This document shows, in pieces, positions 9,238-17,925 of a DNA stretch of 64,000 nt. The stretch comes from Paenibacillus plantiphilus (GTDB lineage Bacteria; Bacillota; Bacilli; Paenibacillales; Paenibacillaceae), in contig NZ_CAKMMF010000009.1 in assembly GCF_927798095.1 (NCBI RefSeq), positions 124,001-188,000 of the forward strand, written 5' to 3'. The notes below the pieces were generated by a model. That model did no database searches and had not been told where the DNA came from. It worked only from the letters and a program-made list of their open reading frames with translations. Position numbers and translations under genes: made by a program. How positions within the stretch are numbered: position 1 is the stretch's first letter; each line of letters starts with the position of its first letter.

Positions 9238-9720
9238 ATGGAACGAGGAACTACACTCTTTTTGAAGGTGGCTGTAATTGTAATTGGAATCCCGGTTCTT
9301 GCTTTGTGCATATTTTTGGTGCCGGAGATCGCCAATTTTGCGGCAGAATTGTATCCAGAGCATACGTATTTGAAATATCTCGTTTTCATCGATTTGTATG
9401 CAGCGGCAATCCCATTTTACATTGCTCTGTATCAAGCTTTTAAGCTCTTAGGCTATATCGACAAGAACAAGGCTTTCTCGGACCTGTCTGTACAGGTTTT
9501 GAAAAATATCAAAAATTGCGCACTTACAATCAGCGGTTTGTATGTGTTAGGCATGCCGCTCTTCTATCTCTTAGCAGAGAAAGACGATGCCCCAGGCATT
9601 ATCTTAATCGGAATGGTCATGGTTTTTGCATCCTTGGTAATTGCTGTGTTTGCCGCTGTTCTCCAAAGGCTTCTAAAAGAGGCTATTGCTATTAAATCAG
9701 AAAACGATCTGACGGTCTGA
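9238..9720 (+). CDS. DUF2975 membrane protein (copy 2)
   Basis: 160 residues, clearly paralogous to the preceding gene: MERGTTLFLKVAVIVIG, then YQAFKLLGYIDKNKAFSDLS and the identical tail IKSENDLTV. Four transmembrane segments. The start was chosen at ATG 9238 by alignment with copy 1; a GTG three codons upstream lies inside the RBS (GAGGTGAGGTG). Tandem duplication, in the same operon as copy 1. Confidence 0.85.
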   Translation: MERGTTLFLKVAVIVIGIPVLALCIFLVPEIANFAAELYPEHTYLKYLVFIDLYAAAIPFYIALYQAFKLLGYIDKNKAFSDLSVQVLKNIKNCALTISGLYVLGMPLFYLLAEKDDAPGIILIGMVMVFASLVIAVFAAVLQRLLKEAIAIKSENDLTV

Positions 9721-9729
9721 GGTGAAGAC

Positions 9730-9948
9730 ATGGCGATAATAATAAACGTTGACGTGATGCTGGCAAAAAGGAAAATGAGTGTTACCGAGCTTTCGGAGAG
9801 GGTAGGCATAACGATGGCCAATCTTTCCATATTGAAGAATGGCAAGGCTAAAGCGATTCGATTATCAACTTTAGAGGCGATTTGCAAAGCTTTGGAATGT
9901 CAGCCTGGGGATATTTTAGAATATAAGATGGATGAAGACGCTCAATGA
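9730..9948 (+). CDS. Cro/C1-type HTH regulator (YozG-like)
   Basis: 72 residues, almost entirely a helix-turn-helix of the XRE class: VMLAKRKMSVTELSERVGI, then NLSILKNGKAKAIRLSTLEA and CQPGDILEY. The gene starts nine bases after copy 2 with GAGGTGAAG as RBS. By family precedent it regulates the adjacent DUF2975 genes. The palindrome TTATyGT-N3-ACrATAA is the most likely operator. Confidence 0.85.
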   Translation: MAIIINVDVMLAKRKMSVTELSERVGITMANLSILKNGKAKAIRLSTLEAICKALECQPGDILEYKMDEDAQ

Positions 9949-10091
9949 TGCAATGAACCTTCGACCGTATTGAACGATCAGAGGGACGTTCATGGAATAT
10001 GCCAGCGGCCGTCCTGGACAGGGACTCCGCTGGTTATAATTTTGTGTCGAGTGACAAGAATGCTCCGCGTGCAGCTTCGATCAAACGCAGC

Positions 10092-10661
10092 TTAATAATC
10101 GAGAAGACGGCCGTTGTCATGCCATTGACCGTACATTTTATTGTCCTTCGTGTTTGCAATAAATTTGTCTAATCTGCTCTTAAATAATTCCGGCTGATTT
10201 TGAATGCTTTGGATCGTGTCGATCCGAACTCGATTATAAAGAGCTGGAAATGCTAAAAAATGATCATATACTTGCCTGTCTTCCTTGAGCCTGTGCTCAA
10301 TTATCCGATCTATTGTAAAAGAATCGGGGTCCATAGCAGGAAGCACCTTTCTTCCTTCATCACGCATTAACCCCAGCTTTTCGAGGCGGCGGACACGTTC
10401 TTTATTCAATTCCGTCCAGGAGCTTTTTTTGCTTCTAGGCGACAGTCTCTGAGCCACCTTCGTTTCAGATATTTTCTTTTTGACTCCATCAATCCATCCC
10501 ACACATAAGCATTCTTCAACCGCGTCCAAATATAGCAACATATCCGGCTTAGGCGTCATACTAATGACGACCCAACAAGACTTTTCAGTCTTACAATTCT
10601 CCTGCAGCCACATCCTTAATTCTTCCCTCGATTTTACTGCAATCAGATTGTCTATTTCCAT
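10092..10661 (-). CDS. YdeI/OmpD-associated family protein
   Basis: 189 residues. Contains the family's hallmark beginning (SREELRMWLQENC) and CVGWIDGVKKKI followed by QRLSPRSKKSSWTELNKERV. The family is cytoplasmic and of poorly known function; members have been linked to antimicrobial peptide or bacteriocin protection. Single gene, with the neighbours not functionally related. The gap 9949-10091 shows no gene. Confidence 0.8.
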   Translation of the reverse strand: MEIDNLIAVKSREELRMWLQENCKTEKSCWVVISMTPKPDMLLYLDAVEECLCVGWIDGVKKKISETKVAQRLSPRSKKSSWTELNKERVRRLEKLGLMRDEGRKVLPAMDPDSFTIDRIIEHRLKEDRQVYDHFLAFPALYNRVRIDTIQSIQNQPELFKSRLDKFIANTKDNKMYGQWHDNGRLLDY

Positions 10662-10788
10662 TTTAAACCATCACCCTTCTACACTTTTATTACCAGGCAT
10701 AATCCTGCAGCGATAGTGATCTGAGGACATGTGCGATGATAGGAATGAGCTGTATTGTTTATGCCTCTATTTGTTATTATAAATAAAG

Positions 10789-10814
10789 AAGTATGACAAC
10801 AGTATGTCATACTT
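10789..10814. promoter_or_regulatory. 10-bp inverted repeat
   Basis: AAGTATGACA-6 nt-TGTCATACTT, a perfect dyad between the YdeI gene and the ArsR promoter. It could be an operator or a hairpin; no U-run follows on either strand in the typical position. Confidence 0.4.
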
Positions 10815-10846
10815 CCTAAATCGAATTCCTCAACCTGTATATGCGA

Positions 10847-10876
10847 TTGACACGACACCAAATGGTGTCATACAAT
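10847..10876 (+). promoter_or_regulatory. Promoter with ArsR-family operator
   Basis: TTGACA (10847-10852) and TACAAT (10871-10876) with an 18-bp spacer that contains the palindrome GACACC-aaat-GGTGTC. An inverted repeat inside the spacer fits repression by the ArsR-type protein encoded 60 bp downstream. Confidence 0.6.
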
Positions 10877-10936
10877 AAAAGTCTCACGAAATAAAGTCTA
10901 ATTTACTACATAAAATAATATTTTGGAGGGGGTGCT

Positions 10937-11266
10937 ATGAGCGAGAGCAGCCAGCTGCGGGATGTGTTCGACGCGATTGCAGATCCAACCAGACGCAGAC
11001 TGATTCATCTGTTAGCAGAGGAAGAGGAGATACCGCTCCATGAATTAACGGCACAGTTTACAATGGGCCGCACAGCGGTATCCAAGCATCTGACAATTCT
11101 TAAAGAGGCTGGACTGGCACTGGACCGAAAAGTCGGCAGAGAAACGAGATTTAGGCTGAACGCCTCTCCACTCAGAGAAGTTCAAGATTGGTTGGCTTTC
11201 TACAACAAGTTCTGGAGTGCGAATATGTTGCGCTTAAACCAACTATTAGAGGATGAAGAAGAATGA
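10937..11266 (+). CDS. ArsR-family winged-helix repressor
   Basis: 109 residues. Recognisable ArsR/SmtB pieces are the start RDVFDAIADPTRRRLIHLL and the recognition helix TMGRTAVSKHLTILKEAGL, then the wing RKVGRETRFRL. There are no cysteines, so it is not a thiol-metal sensor of the ArsR/CadC kind. It belongs to the non-metal subgroup often adjacent to START-domain or transporter genes. Probably autoregulated through the palindrome in its promoter. A UvrA paralogue lies downstream on the same strand. Confidence 0.85.
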   Translation: MSESSQLRDVFDAIADPTRRRLIHLLAEEEEIPLHELTAQFTMGRTAVSKHLTILKEAGLALDRKVGRETRFRLNASPLREVQDWLAFYNKFWSANMLRLNQLLEDEEE

Positions 11267-11274
11267 TCCGAATT

Positions 11275-11318
11275 AACATAAACCGGCTGCATGTCGTTTG
11301 CTGCAGCCGGTTTATGTT
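11275..11318. terminator. Perfect 17-bp inverted repeat between arsR-like and uvrA-like genes
   Basis: AACATAAACCGGCTGCA, 10-nt loop, TGCAGCCGGTTTATGTT. The stem is perfect but no U-tract follows, so it may be an attenuator, an mRNA processing or stability element, or a weak terminator. Confidence 0.55.
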
Positions 11319-11434
11319 GATCCCACAAGTTATTGTTGCTTCGGATCAAGCCAAGGACTGCCTGACTCCATTTGCACGAGAATGGTACTATGCGAACAGA
11401 TGCACAAATGAACACTATTGGAGGGAAATTAAGC

Positions 11435-13690
11435 ATGAGTGAATCAAATCAGGAATATATCGTAATCTCGGGTGCGAGGGAGAACAATCTCAAGAACGTA
11501 TCCTTGCGCATTCCTAAGCGGAAGATCACGATCTTCACCGGGGTATCCGGATCCGGCAAGTCATCAATCGTCTTCGATACGATTGCCGCAGAATCCACGC
11601 GCCTGCTGAATGAGAACTTCAGCATGTTCGTTCGCAATTTTCTGCCTCGTTATCCACAGCCGGATGCGGACGCAATCGAGAACCTGAGCATGGCCGTTAT
11701 TGTGGATCAGAAGCGGCTGGGCGGCGGTTCCCATTCCACGATGGGCACGATTACCGATATTTCTCCGATTCTCCGTCTTCTCTTTTCCCGAGTGGGTCAG
11801 CCCAATGTTGGACAAGCGCATATGTTCTCGTTTAACGATCCGCATGGCATGTGTCCCGAGTGCAATGGGATCGGCCGAAAGCTAGGCGTAGACATGAGCA
11901 AGGCGGTGGATATGTCAAAGTCGTTGAATGAAGGGGCAATCATGCTGCCGGATTATGGGGTAAGCAGCTGGGAATGGTCGATGGTTGTGCAGTCGGGTTC
12001 CTTCGATCTCGACAAGAAGCTGAGCGATTATTCGGATGAGGAGCTGGAGCAGCTGCTGCATGGCAAGGCGAGAAAAGTGAAGATGGATTTCGCCGGTAAG
12101 GCTATGAATATTACAGTGGAAGGCATCATTGAGAAGTTCACCAACAAATATATCAAGCAGGATGTGAAGACGAAGTCCGAGCGTACGCAAAAAACGGTCG
12201 CGCCGTACATCTCCGAGGGGCCATGCTCCAGCTGCCGCGGCGCGAGGCTCAGTCAAGCCGCGCTCAGCTGCAGAATCAATGGACTTAACATTGCAGAGAT
12301 GTCCTCCATGGAGGTCGGCCAGCTCATCCGCGTCATTCAGGAGATTGACGATGCGATCGCCGCGCCAATCGCCAAGTCGTTAACAGAGCGGCTGCAGCAT
12401 CTGGTGGATGTCGGACTTGACTACTTGACGCTGGATCGTGAGACGGATACGTTGTCCGGCGGCGAGTCGCAGCGCGTCAAGATGGTGAAGCATCTTAGCG
12501 GCAGCCTGGTGGATGTCACTTACATTTTCGATGAGCCAAGCGTAGGCTTGCATCCCCGTGATGTACACCGGTTAAATGAATTGCTTCAGAAGCTGCGCGA
12601 CAAGGGCAATACCGTTATTGTCGTCGAGCATGATCCTGATGTGATCAAGGTGGCGGATCATATTGTTGACGTTGGTCCTCATGCAGGCAGCCGCGGCGGT
12701 ACGATCACGTATGAAGGAAGCTTCCATGGACTGCTGGAGGCCGGCACACTGACAGGCAATCATATGAAGCGGCCGCTCCAACTGAAGCAGGATTGCAGGC
12801 AGCCTTCCGGCAAGCTGTCTATCAAGGAGGCCACTTTGCACAACGTGCGGAATGTGAGTGTAGATATTCCAACCGGGGTGCTGACAGTCGTTACAGGTGT
12901 CGCCGGCTCGGGCAAGAGTACGCTGATCAACGACGTATTCCTGGGCGAGCATTCGGATGCGATTGTCATCGACCAATCGGCGGTAGGCGTGTCAACACGC
13001 TCGAATCCCGCGACCTACACGGGCATTATGGATGATGTGCGCAAGGCGTTTGCTACCGCGAATAAGGTGAACCAAGGCTTGTTCAGCTTCAACTCCAAGG
13101 GGGCTTGCGAGAACTGCCAAGGGCTCGGTGTTGTGTATACAGACCTTGCATTCCTCGACAGCGTGAAACTCCCATGCGAAGCATGCGGAGGCAAACGGTT
13201 CAAGGAAGAGGTGCTCGCGTACACGCTGAACGGCAAATCTATTGCAGAAGTGCTTGAGATGACAGTGGAGCAGGCATTGGATTTCTTTCAGCTGAAAGAG
13301 GTTGTGCGCAAGCTCCAGGCAATGAGTGATGTGGGGCTGAACTATATTACACTCGGCCAGCCGCTCAGCACGCTCTCGGGCGGGGAATGCCAGCGCATTA
13401 AGCTGGCAAGCGAGCTGCATAAGAAGGGCAGCATCTACGTGATGGACGAGCCGACGACCGGCCTGCATATGTCAGATATCGGTCACCTTATGGAGATTAT
13501 GAACCGGCTCGTGGATGCCGGCAATACGGTGATTGTCATCGAGCACAACCTCGAAGTGATCAGCCAAGCGGATTGGATCATCGATATGGGGCCGGACGGA
13601 GGGAGCAGAGGCGGTCAAGTCGTGTTCGAGGGCACGCCTCCACAGATCATCCATGCGGAGCAGTCGATCACAGGGAAATACTTGTTGTAA
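11435..13690 (+). CDS. UvrA-like ABC-class ATPase (class of drug-resistance/UvrA2 paralogues)
   Basis: 751 residues against ~940 for housekeeping UvrA. Two Walker A motifs (GVSGSGKSS and GVAGSGKST), two signatures (LSGGESQRV and LSGGECQRI), and zinc-finger cysteines CPECNGIG, CSSCRGARL and CENCQGLG/CEACGGKR. The insertion and UvrB-binding region of true UvrA is shortened. Members of this short group are tied to self-resistance against DNA-damaging antibiotics (DrrC type). Start chosen at ATG 11435 after GGAGGG. It follows an ArsR-type regulator, which may control it. Confidence 0.85.
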   Translation: MSESNQEYIVISGARENNLKNVSLRIPKRKITIFTGVSGSGKSSIVFDTIAAESTRLLNENFSMFVRNFLPRYPQPDADAIENLSMAVIVDQKRLGGGSHSTMGTITDISPILRLLFSRVGQPNVGQAHMFSFNDPHGMCPECNGIGRKLGVDMSKAVDMSKSLNEGAIMLPDYGVSSWEWSMVVQSGSFDLDKKLSDYSDEELEQLLHGKARKVKMDFAGKAMNITVEGIIEKFTNKYIKQDVKTKSERTQKTVAPYISEGPCSSCRGARLSQAALSCRINGLNIAEMSSMEVGQLIRVIQEIDDAIAAPIAKSLTERLQHLVDVGLDYLTLDRETDTLSGGESQRVKMVKHLSGSLVDVTYIFDEPSVGLHPRDVHRLNELLQKLRDKGNTVIVVEHDPDVIKVADHIVDVGPHAGSRGGTITYEGSFHGLLEAGTLTGNHMKRPLQLKQDCRQPSGKLSIKEATLHNVRNVSVDIPTGVLTVVTGVAGSGKSTLINDVFLGEHSDAIVIDQSAVGVSTRSNPATYTGIMDDVRKAFATANKVNQGLFSFNSKGACENCQGLGVVYTDLAFLDSVKLPCEACGGKRFKEEVLAYTLNGKSIAEVLEMTVEQALDFFQLKEVVRKLQAMSDVGLNYITLGQPLSTLSGGECQRIKLASELHKKGSIYVMDEPTTGLHMSDIGHLMEIMNRLVDAGNTVIVIEHNLEVISQADWIIDMGPDGGSRGGQVVFEGTPPQIIHAEQSITGKYLL

Positions 13691-13730
13691 GCACTAAACT
13701 CTGATCAATCTTTACGATTACAGACAAATC

Positions 13731-13760
13731 AAATAACTCTACCAAATGGTAGAGTTATTT
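13731..13760. terminator. Bidirectional terminator between uvrA-like and lysR-like genes
   Basis: AAATAACTCTACC-aaat-GGTAGAGTTATTT hairpin, with A/T-rich flanks on both sides, between two convergent genes. Confidence 0.75.
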
Positions 13761-13771
13761 GGCGTTTGCGA

Positions 13772-14668
13772 TCAACAATTAAAACAAGGGTTTACTGGAT
13801 TGCTCCTGTATTGCAGATAATCTATAAATCGCTTGACCGCGAGTGGTGCGGAATCCTTATCTTTCATTGCAAAGCCGATCTTGCGATAGGCTGGTACTTC
13901 GAGTTCTTTAACCACAATCCGGTAGGGGATACGCTTCAAAATAAGCTCAGGCAAAATGCTGATCCCCAGACCACTTTCTACCATCGACATGATGGCATAA
14001 TCATCCCACGTCGTAAACTGCACCTTTGGTGTAATATTATATCGCTCAAATATTTCCGATATTTCAGCCTTTGCGCCTTTTTCCAAGAGCATGAATGGGT
14101 CTTCGCCTAATGCCCCGACAGGAAAACGATCACAACCGGCCAAGGAGTGGTCTTCCGGCAAAATCACAAGCAGCTTGTCCTGCTCCAAAAAGATCGTCTC
14201 CAGCTTGGGATGTGTCGGAAGTCTGAGAAAACCGCAATCGACGCGCCCTTCCAAAATCCAGCCTTCGATTTCTGTATAGTCACCAAGCAAAAGCTCATAG
14301 TCAACGTTCGGAAATACTTTTTGAAATGCTTTGATTATATTTGGAAGCCAATGGGTGGCTACACTTGAAAATGTCCCAATCCGTATAAACCCTGATTGGA
14401 GACCGTGTAATTCGTCAATTTGTGTTTGCAATTTCTGATATTCATGACATACATTTTGTGCGAAAGGAAGCAGTAAAAGACCTTCAGAGGTCAGACTAAC
14501 GCCAGATCGTCCACGCTCAAGGAGTGAAACCTTCCATTCCGTTTCCAAATCGTTAATCATGCGGCTGATGCCCGACTGTGAGTAGTTCAATGCTTCAGCA
14601 GCTTTTGTAAAGCTCCCGTATTCTACTGTTTTGACTAATGCCAAGTATTTTTGGATATTCATATCCAT
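13772..14668 (-). CDS. LysR-family transcriptional regulator
   Basis: 298 residues. N-terminal winged HTH (MNIQKYLALVKTVEYGSFTK, then AEALNYSQSGISRMINDLE) and a periplasmic-binding-protein-like effector domain (GFIRIGTFSSVATHWLPNII...). It diverges from the EamA transporter gene across a 170-bp region, the usual arrangement for a LysR regulator and its target. The start is ATG 14668 (an alternative ATG lies six bases further in). Confidence 0.85.
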   Translation of the reverse strand: MDMNIQKYLALVKTVEYGSFTKAAEALNYSQSGISRMINDLETEWKVSLLERGRSGVSLTSEGLLLLPFAQNVCHEYQKLQTQIDELHGLQSGFIRIGTFSSVATHWLPNIIKAFQKVFPNVDYELLLGDYTEIEGWILEGRVDCGFLRLPTHPKLETIFLEQDKLLVILPEDHSLAGCDRFPVGALGEDPFMLLEKGAKAEISEIFERYNITPKVQFTTWDDYAIMSMVESGLGISILPELILKRIPYRIVVKELEVPAYRKIGFAMKDKDSAPLAVKRFIDYLQYRSNPVNPCFNC

Positions 14669-14841
14669 CCTATTCCCACCCCTAGCATCTGTTTTTGTCA
14701 TCTATAACATGATGAACATTCGTTTTAGTAATGTTAAAAAGGATGATACACTATATCGCAATAGAACTCAATATGGGATGTATGCAAGGGCGGATGATCT
14801 CATTGGTTCACCATCATATTAGTAGAAAGCGGGAATAACAT

Positions 14842-15708
14842 ATGAAGGAAAAAATTTATTTTATTATGTCGATGATCATCTTCGGTGCAGTTGGCGTGTT
14901 CGCCAAATATATCAACTTGTCCTCCGGAGAAATTGCCTTGCTCTTGAGCTTGATCGGCGGTCTGCTGCTGATGGTGGTTTTCATGTGGACTAGGCAAAGA
15001 ATGTCGTGGCAGCAAGTGAAGAAGAATGCCGCTGTTCTCTTCATTGCGAGCGCAGCACTGAGCGGCAACTGGATCTTTCTGTTTCAAGCATACAAGGAAA
15101 CAACGATTGCTAATGCAGCGTTGAGCTATTATTTTGCGCCTGTTATTGTTATTATGCTCTCACCCTTCGTTCTGAAAGAAAAGCTGTCGCTCAAAAAGGC
15201 AGCATGTGTCGGTATTGCTTTGCTCGGCTTGTTCTTCATTTTGCAAAATGGCAGGATGGATGCAACCGGGCATCATCTGCTAGGCATCGCCTACGGACTT
15301 ATCGCGGCGGGTTTCTATGCTGTTTTGACGCTGATCAACAAGTTTATTCGGGACCTCGACGGGCTGACCAATACGCTTCTGCAGCTTGGTTTATCGGTGG
15401 CGATGTTGCTCCCATTCGTGCTATTCACAAGCGGTTTCGACATCTTTTCAATCACCGGTGATGCGGTTGTAATGATACTCGTGCTCGGTATCCTTCATGG
15501 CGGGGTTGGATTTTATCTATTCTTTGCTGGAATGAAAGAACTGCAAGGCCAAAGCATCGCCGTATTGAGTTATATCGACCCCCTAACCTCATTATTGATA
15601 TCAGCTCTGCTTGTAGGAGAGAGGATGACTTTGCAGCAACTGATCGGCGCTGCCTTGCTGCTGGGCTCCACTTGGTTAGGTGAAGCTGGTGGAGAGAGGA
15701 AGGGGTGA
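14842..15708 (+). CDS. EamA/DMT-superfamily transporter
   Basis: 288 residues and ten predicted transmembrane helices in two EamA repeats (IIFGAVGVFAKYINLSSGE... and GIAYGLIAAGFYAVLTLINK). Family members export amino acids or other metabolites. Probably regulated by the divergent LysR gene. The second repeat ends GAALLLGSTWLGE, a typical EamA ending. Confidence 0.85.
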   Translation: MKEKIYFIMSMIIFGAVGVFAKYINLSSGEIALLLSLIGGLLLMVVFMWTRQRMSWQQVKKNAAVLFIASAALSGNWIFLFQAYKETTIANAALSYYFAPVIVIMLSPFVLKEKLSLKKAACVGIALLGLFFILQNGRMDATGHHLLGIAYGLIAAGFYAVLTLINKFIRDLDGLTNTLLQLGLSVAMLLPFVLFTSGFDIFSITGDAVVMILVLGILHGGVGFYLFFAGMKELQGQSIAVLSYIDPLTSLLISALLVGERMTLQQLIGAALLLGSTWLGEAGGERKG

Positions 15709-15838
15709 GTCGATCAGCGTAACGTATTGTCGCAGCGGATGAGGCGAATGTGCTTGCAAGCATTCCGACGGCATTGTCAGAGGATTCGCCCGTGCGGAGG
15801 AGAGGGTGCTCATGATCCAGCATCAGCCATTTTTGCAT

Positions 15839-16306
15839 CTATCGACCATACTTTTTTAATGGCTTTTGAAGTGCGTCCACAATGGCTGCGATGATACTTG
15901 TTGCTAGAATACCCATTAGACATAATGATGTAGGTCCCGCTGCATCATCACTATTTGTAACTGTAGCAAGCACCCTTAAACTTACTATTGCTATCACAAT
16001 GAGAATAATGAATGTAAAAGCACATCTCTTTATAGTCTGCAAGGATTTAAGAGATAATTCAGAGAAAGCATTGTTCTTCTCGATGTAGGTTAATAATTTA
16101 AATGCCTGATACAACGAAACTGAAAACGCAATACAGAATCCGTATGCACATATTAAGAAGGGGATTAGGAAGTACGCCGTATCTGGATGTACCCTTGCAT
16201 CTCTAACGGCTATCCCAGGCAAACAGATACATAAAGCAAGCACTGCAATTCCAGCCAGAACAATAATTACCTTTAAGAAAGTGGTTGAACCTCGTTTAAC
16301 ATGCAT
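15839..16306 (-). CDS. DUF2975 membrane protein (copy 3, C-terminally shortened)
   Basis: 155 residues from the ATG seven bases after GTGAGGTGAT. Very close to copies 1 and 2 at 8.7-9.7 kb: KRGSTTFLKVIIVLAGIAV and YQAFKLLTYIEKNNAFSELS. The C-terminus ends LKKYGR instead of the conserved IAIKSENDLTV, and no HTH gene follows it. It looks like a duplicated or relocated copy that lost its tail and partner. The promoter region is the same as that of copy 1. Confidence 0.8.
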   Translation of the reverse strand: MHVKRGSTTFLKVIIVLAGIAVLALCICLPGIAVRDARVHPDTAYFLIPFLICAYGFCIAFSVSLYQAFKLLTYIEKNNAFSELSLKSLQTIKRCAFTFIILIVIAIVSLRVLATVTNSDDAAGPTSLCLMGILATSIIAAIVDALQKPLKKYGR

Positions 16307-16338
16307 TGAAATCACCTCACACTTATATAATAACAAAA

Positions 16339-16372
16339 TGATTTTATCACATGACTTATCGTTATACAATAA
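16339..16372 (-). promoter_or_regulatory. Operator and extended -10 promoter of DUF2975 copy 3
   Basis: On the minus strand TTATTGT-ATA-ACGATAA, six bases, then TG-a-TAAAAT. Same palindrome and spacing as before copy 1 (8662-8693). A target for the HTH regulator encoded 6.5 kb away is inferred. Confidence 0.6.
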
Positions 16373-16483
16373 ATTAATGTTGTTATTAACTAAAATATTA
16401 TTGTTATTGAAGTTCCCCTTTGAAGAAGGAATATCGGTCAAGTCCATGGAAGGCGATGGAGTTGACCATGCCGAAGCCTACAT

Positions 16484-17242
16484 TTAAAAGGTATAGGATT
16501 CACCGTCATCCGGTATTAAAACATTAGAGGAGCTTCCTTTTTCAGCAAGGAAGCTTCTTAGTTCTTCTCTGGATAATGTCCAGTGATTGACGGCTTCCAT
16601 ATGGACTGAAATGATTTTGGAGTTTGGAGCTGCTTGACACACGTGATAAATATCCTCTTTACCCATTACTAAAGAACCGCCTTGTAGAAATTGGTTATCC
16701 CCGCCATTTACGACAATGATCTCTGGTTTGTGGACTTCGATTATTTCTTGAACAGCTTCATACCAAACTGTATCTCCAGCTACATATAACGTTTTCTCAT
16801 CCTCGTGCTTAAAAACTACGCCACAAACCTCACCGGCAAGCTTTACGATTTCCCCTCGACCGTGTTCTCCTTTTGTCTTGATCAGTTGGATATCTTCAAA
16901 ATATGAATCCTCATCAAGAACTTCGACTCGCCGAAAGCCGGCATTGCGAACTTCAATTGCATCGTCTTCGTTCTGTACAAACATCGGGATATCTTTTGGA
17001 AGCACCTCTTTGGCTGTATCGTCAAAATGATCCAAATGCAGATGGGTTACAATAACAGCATCAACATTTATAATATTGTCAAGAGAAGTGGGTAAGCTCA
17101 CCAACGGATTAAATTGATCCCCTCTTAACGAGTTCGGAAAAGGCGGGTAAGCACCTTTGTCCGCCAGAAACGGGTCAATCAAAAATTTCATGCCAGCATA
17201 TTCAACAACCAAGGTTGCATTTCTAATCCCTGTAACTTTCAT
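16484..17242 (-). CDS. MBL-fold metallo-hydrolase (UlaG-like)
   Basis: 252 residues. Metallo-beta-lactamase motif THLHLDHFDD (HxHxDH) at about residue 66, then GEHGRGE, VAGDTVW and a late HMEAVNHW segment. It resembles the UlaG-like L-ascorbate-6-phosphate lactonase/beta-lactamase-fold group, but the substrate cannot be deduced. Divergent from an Lrp/AsnC-type regulator, which may control it. Confidence 0.8.
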   Translation of the reverse strand: MKVTGIRNATLVVEYAGMKFLIDPFLADKGAYPPFPNSLRGDQFNPLVSLPTSLDNIINVDAVIVTHLHLDHFDDTAKEVLPKDIPMFVQNEDDAIEVRNAGFRRVEVLDEDSYFEDIQLIKTKGEHGRGEIVKLAGEVCGVVFKHEDEKTLYVAGDTVWYEAVQEIIEVHKPEIIVVNGGDNQFLQGGSLVMGKEDIYHVCQAAPNSKIISVHMEAVNHWTLSREELRSFLAEKGSSSNVLIPDDGESYTF

Positions 17243-17404
17243 ATTTACAGCCCCTTTTGTTTGTTATGCTCTTATTGTATCGGAGGGGCAATTTGGTTTA
17301 CATCGTTTTAATCAAGTCATTTGGCGGTTTGACTTGAGTTTTGAAACTAATCTAAACTAAGCCTTATTCAAACTCTACGTTTTATTTTCTACAGGGGGAT
17401 TACA

Positions 17405-17824
17405 ATGGATCACACCGATATGCTTATTTTGGCTGAATTATCTAGAAATAGTCGTATTACAATGAAGGAATTAGGGGGGAAGGTGCATTTGACCGGACAA
17501 GCAACCGCAAGTCGTGTTGCGAAGCTGGAGGATACTGGTGTTATAGAGGAATATTCGATTAAAGTGAATCAATTTAAATGTGGTTATTATATTCATGCCT
17601 TTATTACGATCTATACGAATACCCCTAATACTCATAATCATCAGCCTTTGCTTACCTTTATCCAGGACCAAGAGCAATACGTATTAAATAACTACAAAAT
17701 TAGTGGAGATGGCTGTTACATTCTTGAGTGCAGATTTCCATCCAATGAACACGCAGATAAATTTCTGGAAGGATTGAACAAGTACGCAAACTACAAATTG
17801 TCGATTGTTATTAAAAAATCATGA
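17405..17824 (+). CDS. Lrp/AsnC-family regulator
   Basis: 139 residues. Helix-turn-helix MDHTDMLILAELSRNSRITM followed by VHLTGQATASRVAKLEDTGVI, then an RAM-like ligand-binding half (NNYKISGDGCYILECRF). RBS AGGGGG before the ATG. Probable partner of the divergent metallo-hydrolase gene; effector unknown. Confidence 0.8.
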   Translation: MDHTDMLILAELSRNSRITMKELGGKVHLTGQATASRVAKLEDTGVIEEYSIKVNQFKCGYYIHAFITIYTNTPNTHNHQPLLTFIQDQEQYVLNNYKISGDGCYILECRFPSNEHADKFLEGLNKYANYKLSIVIKKS

Positions 17825-17863
17825 AGCCGGTGTTTTACGTCTCATAAGGATACCGGCTTTTTA
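17824..17863 (+). terminator. Rho-independent terminator
   Basis: AAGCCGGT...ACCGGCTT hairpin followed by TTT, immediately after the Lrp-type gene stop. Confidence 0.7.
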
Positions 17864-17925
17864 TCGCAGCTATGTGACCAGTATTGCTAATATTGTCCCC
17901 GAAGGTCTTGAAGGCAACCGGCACA

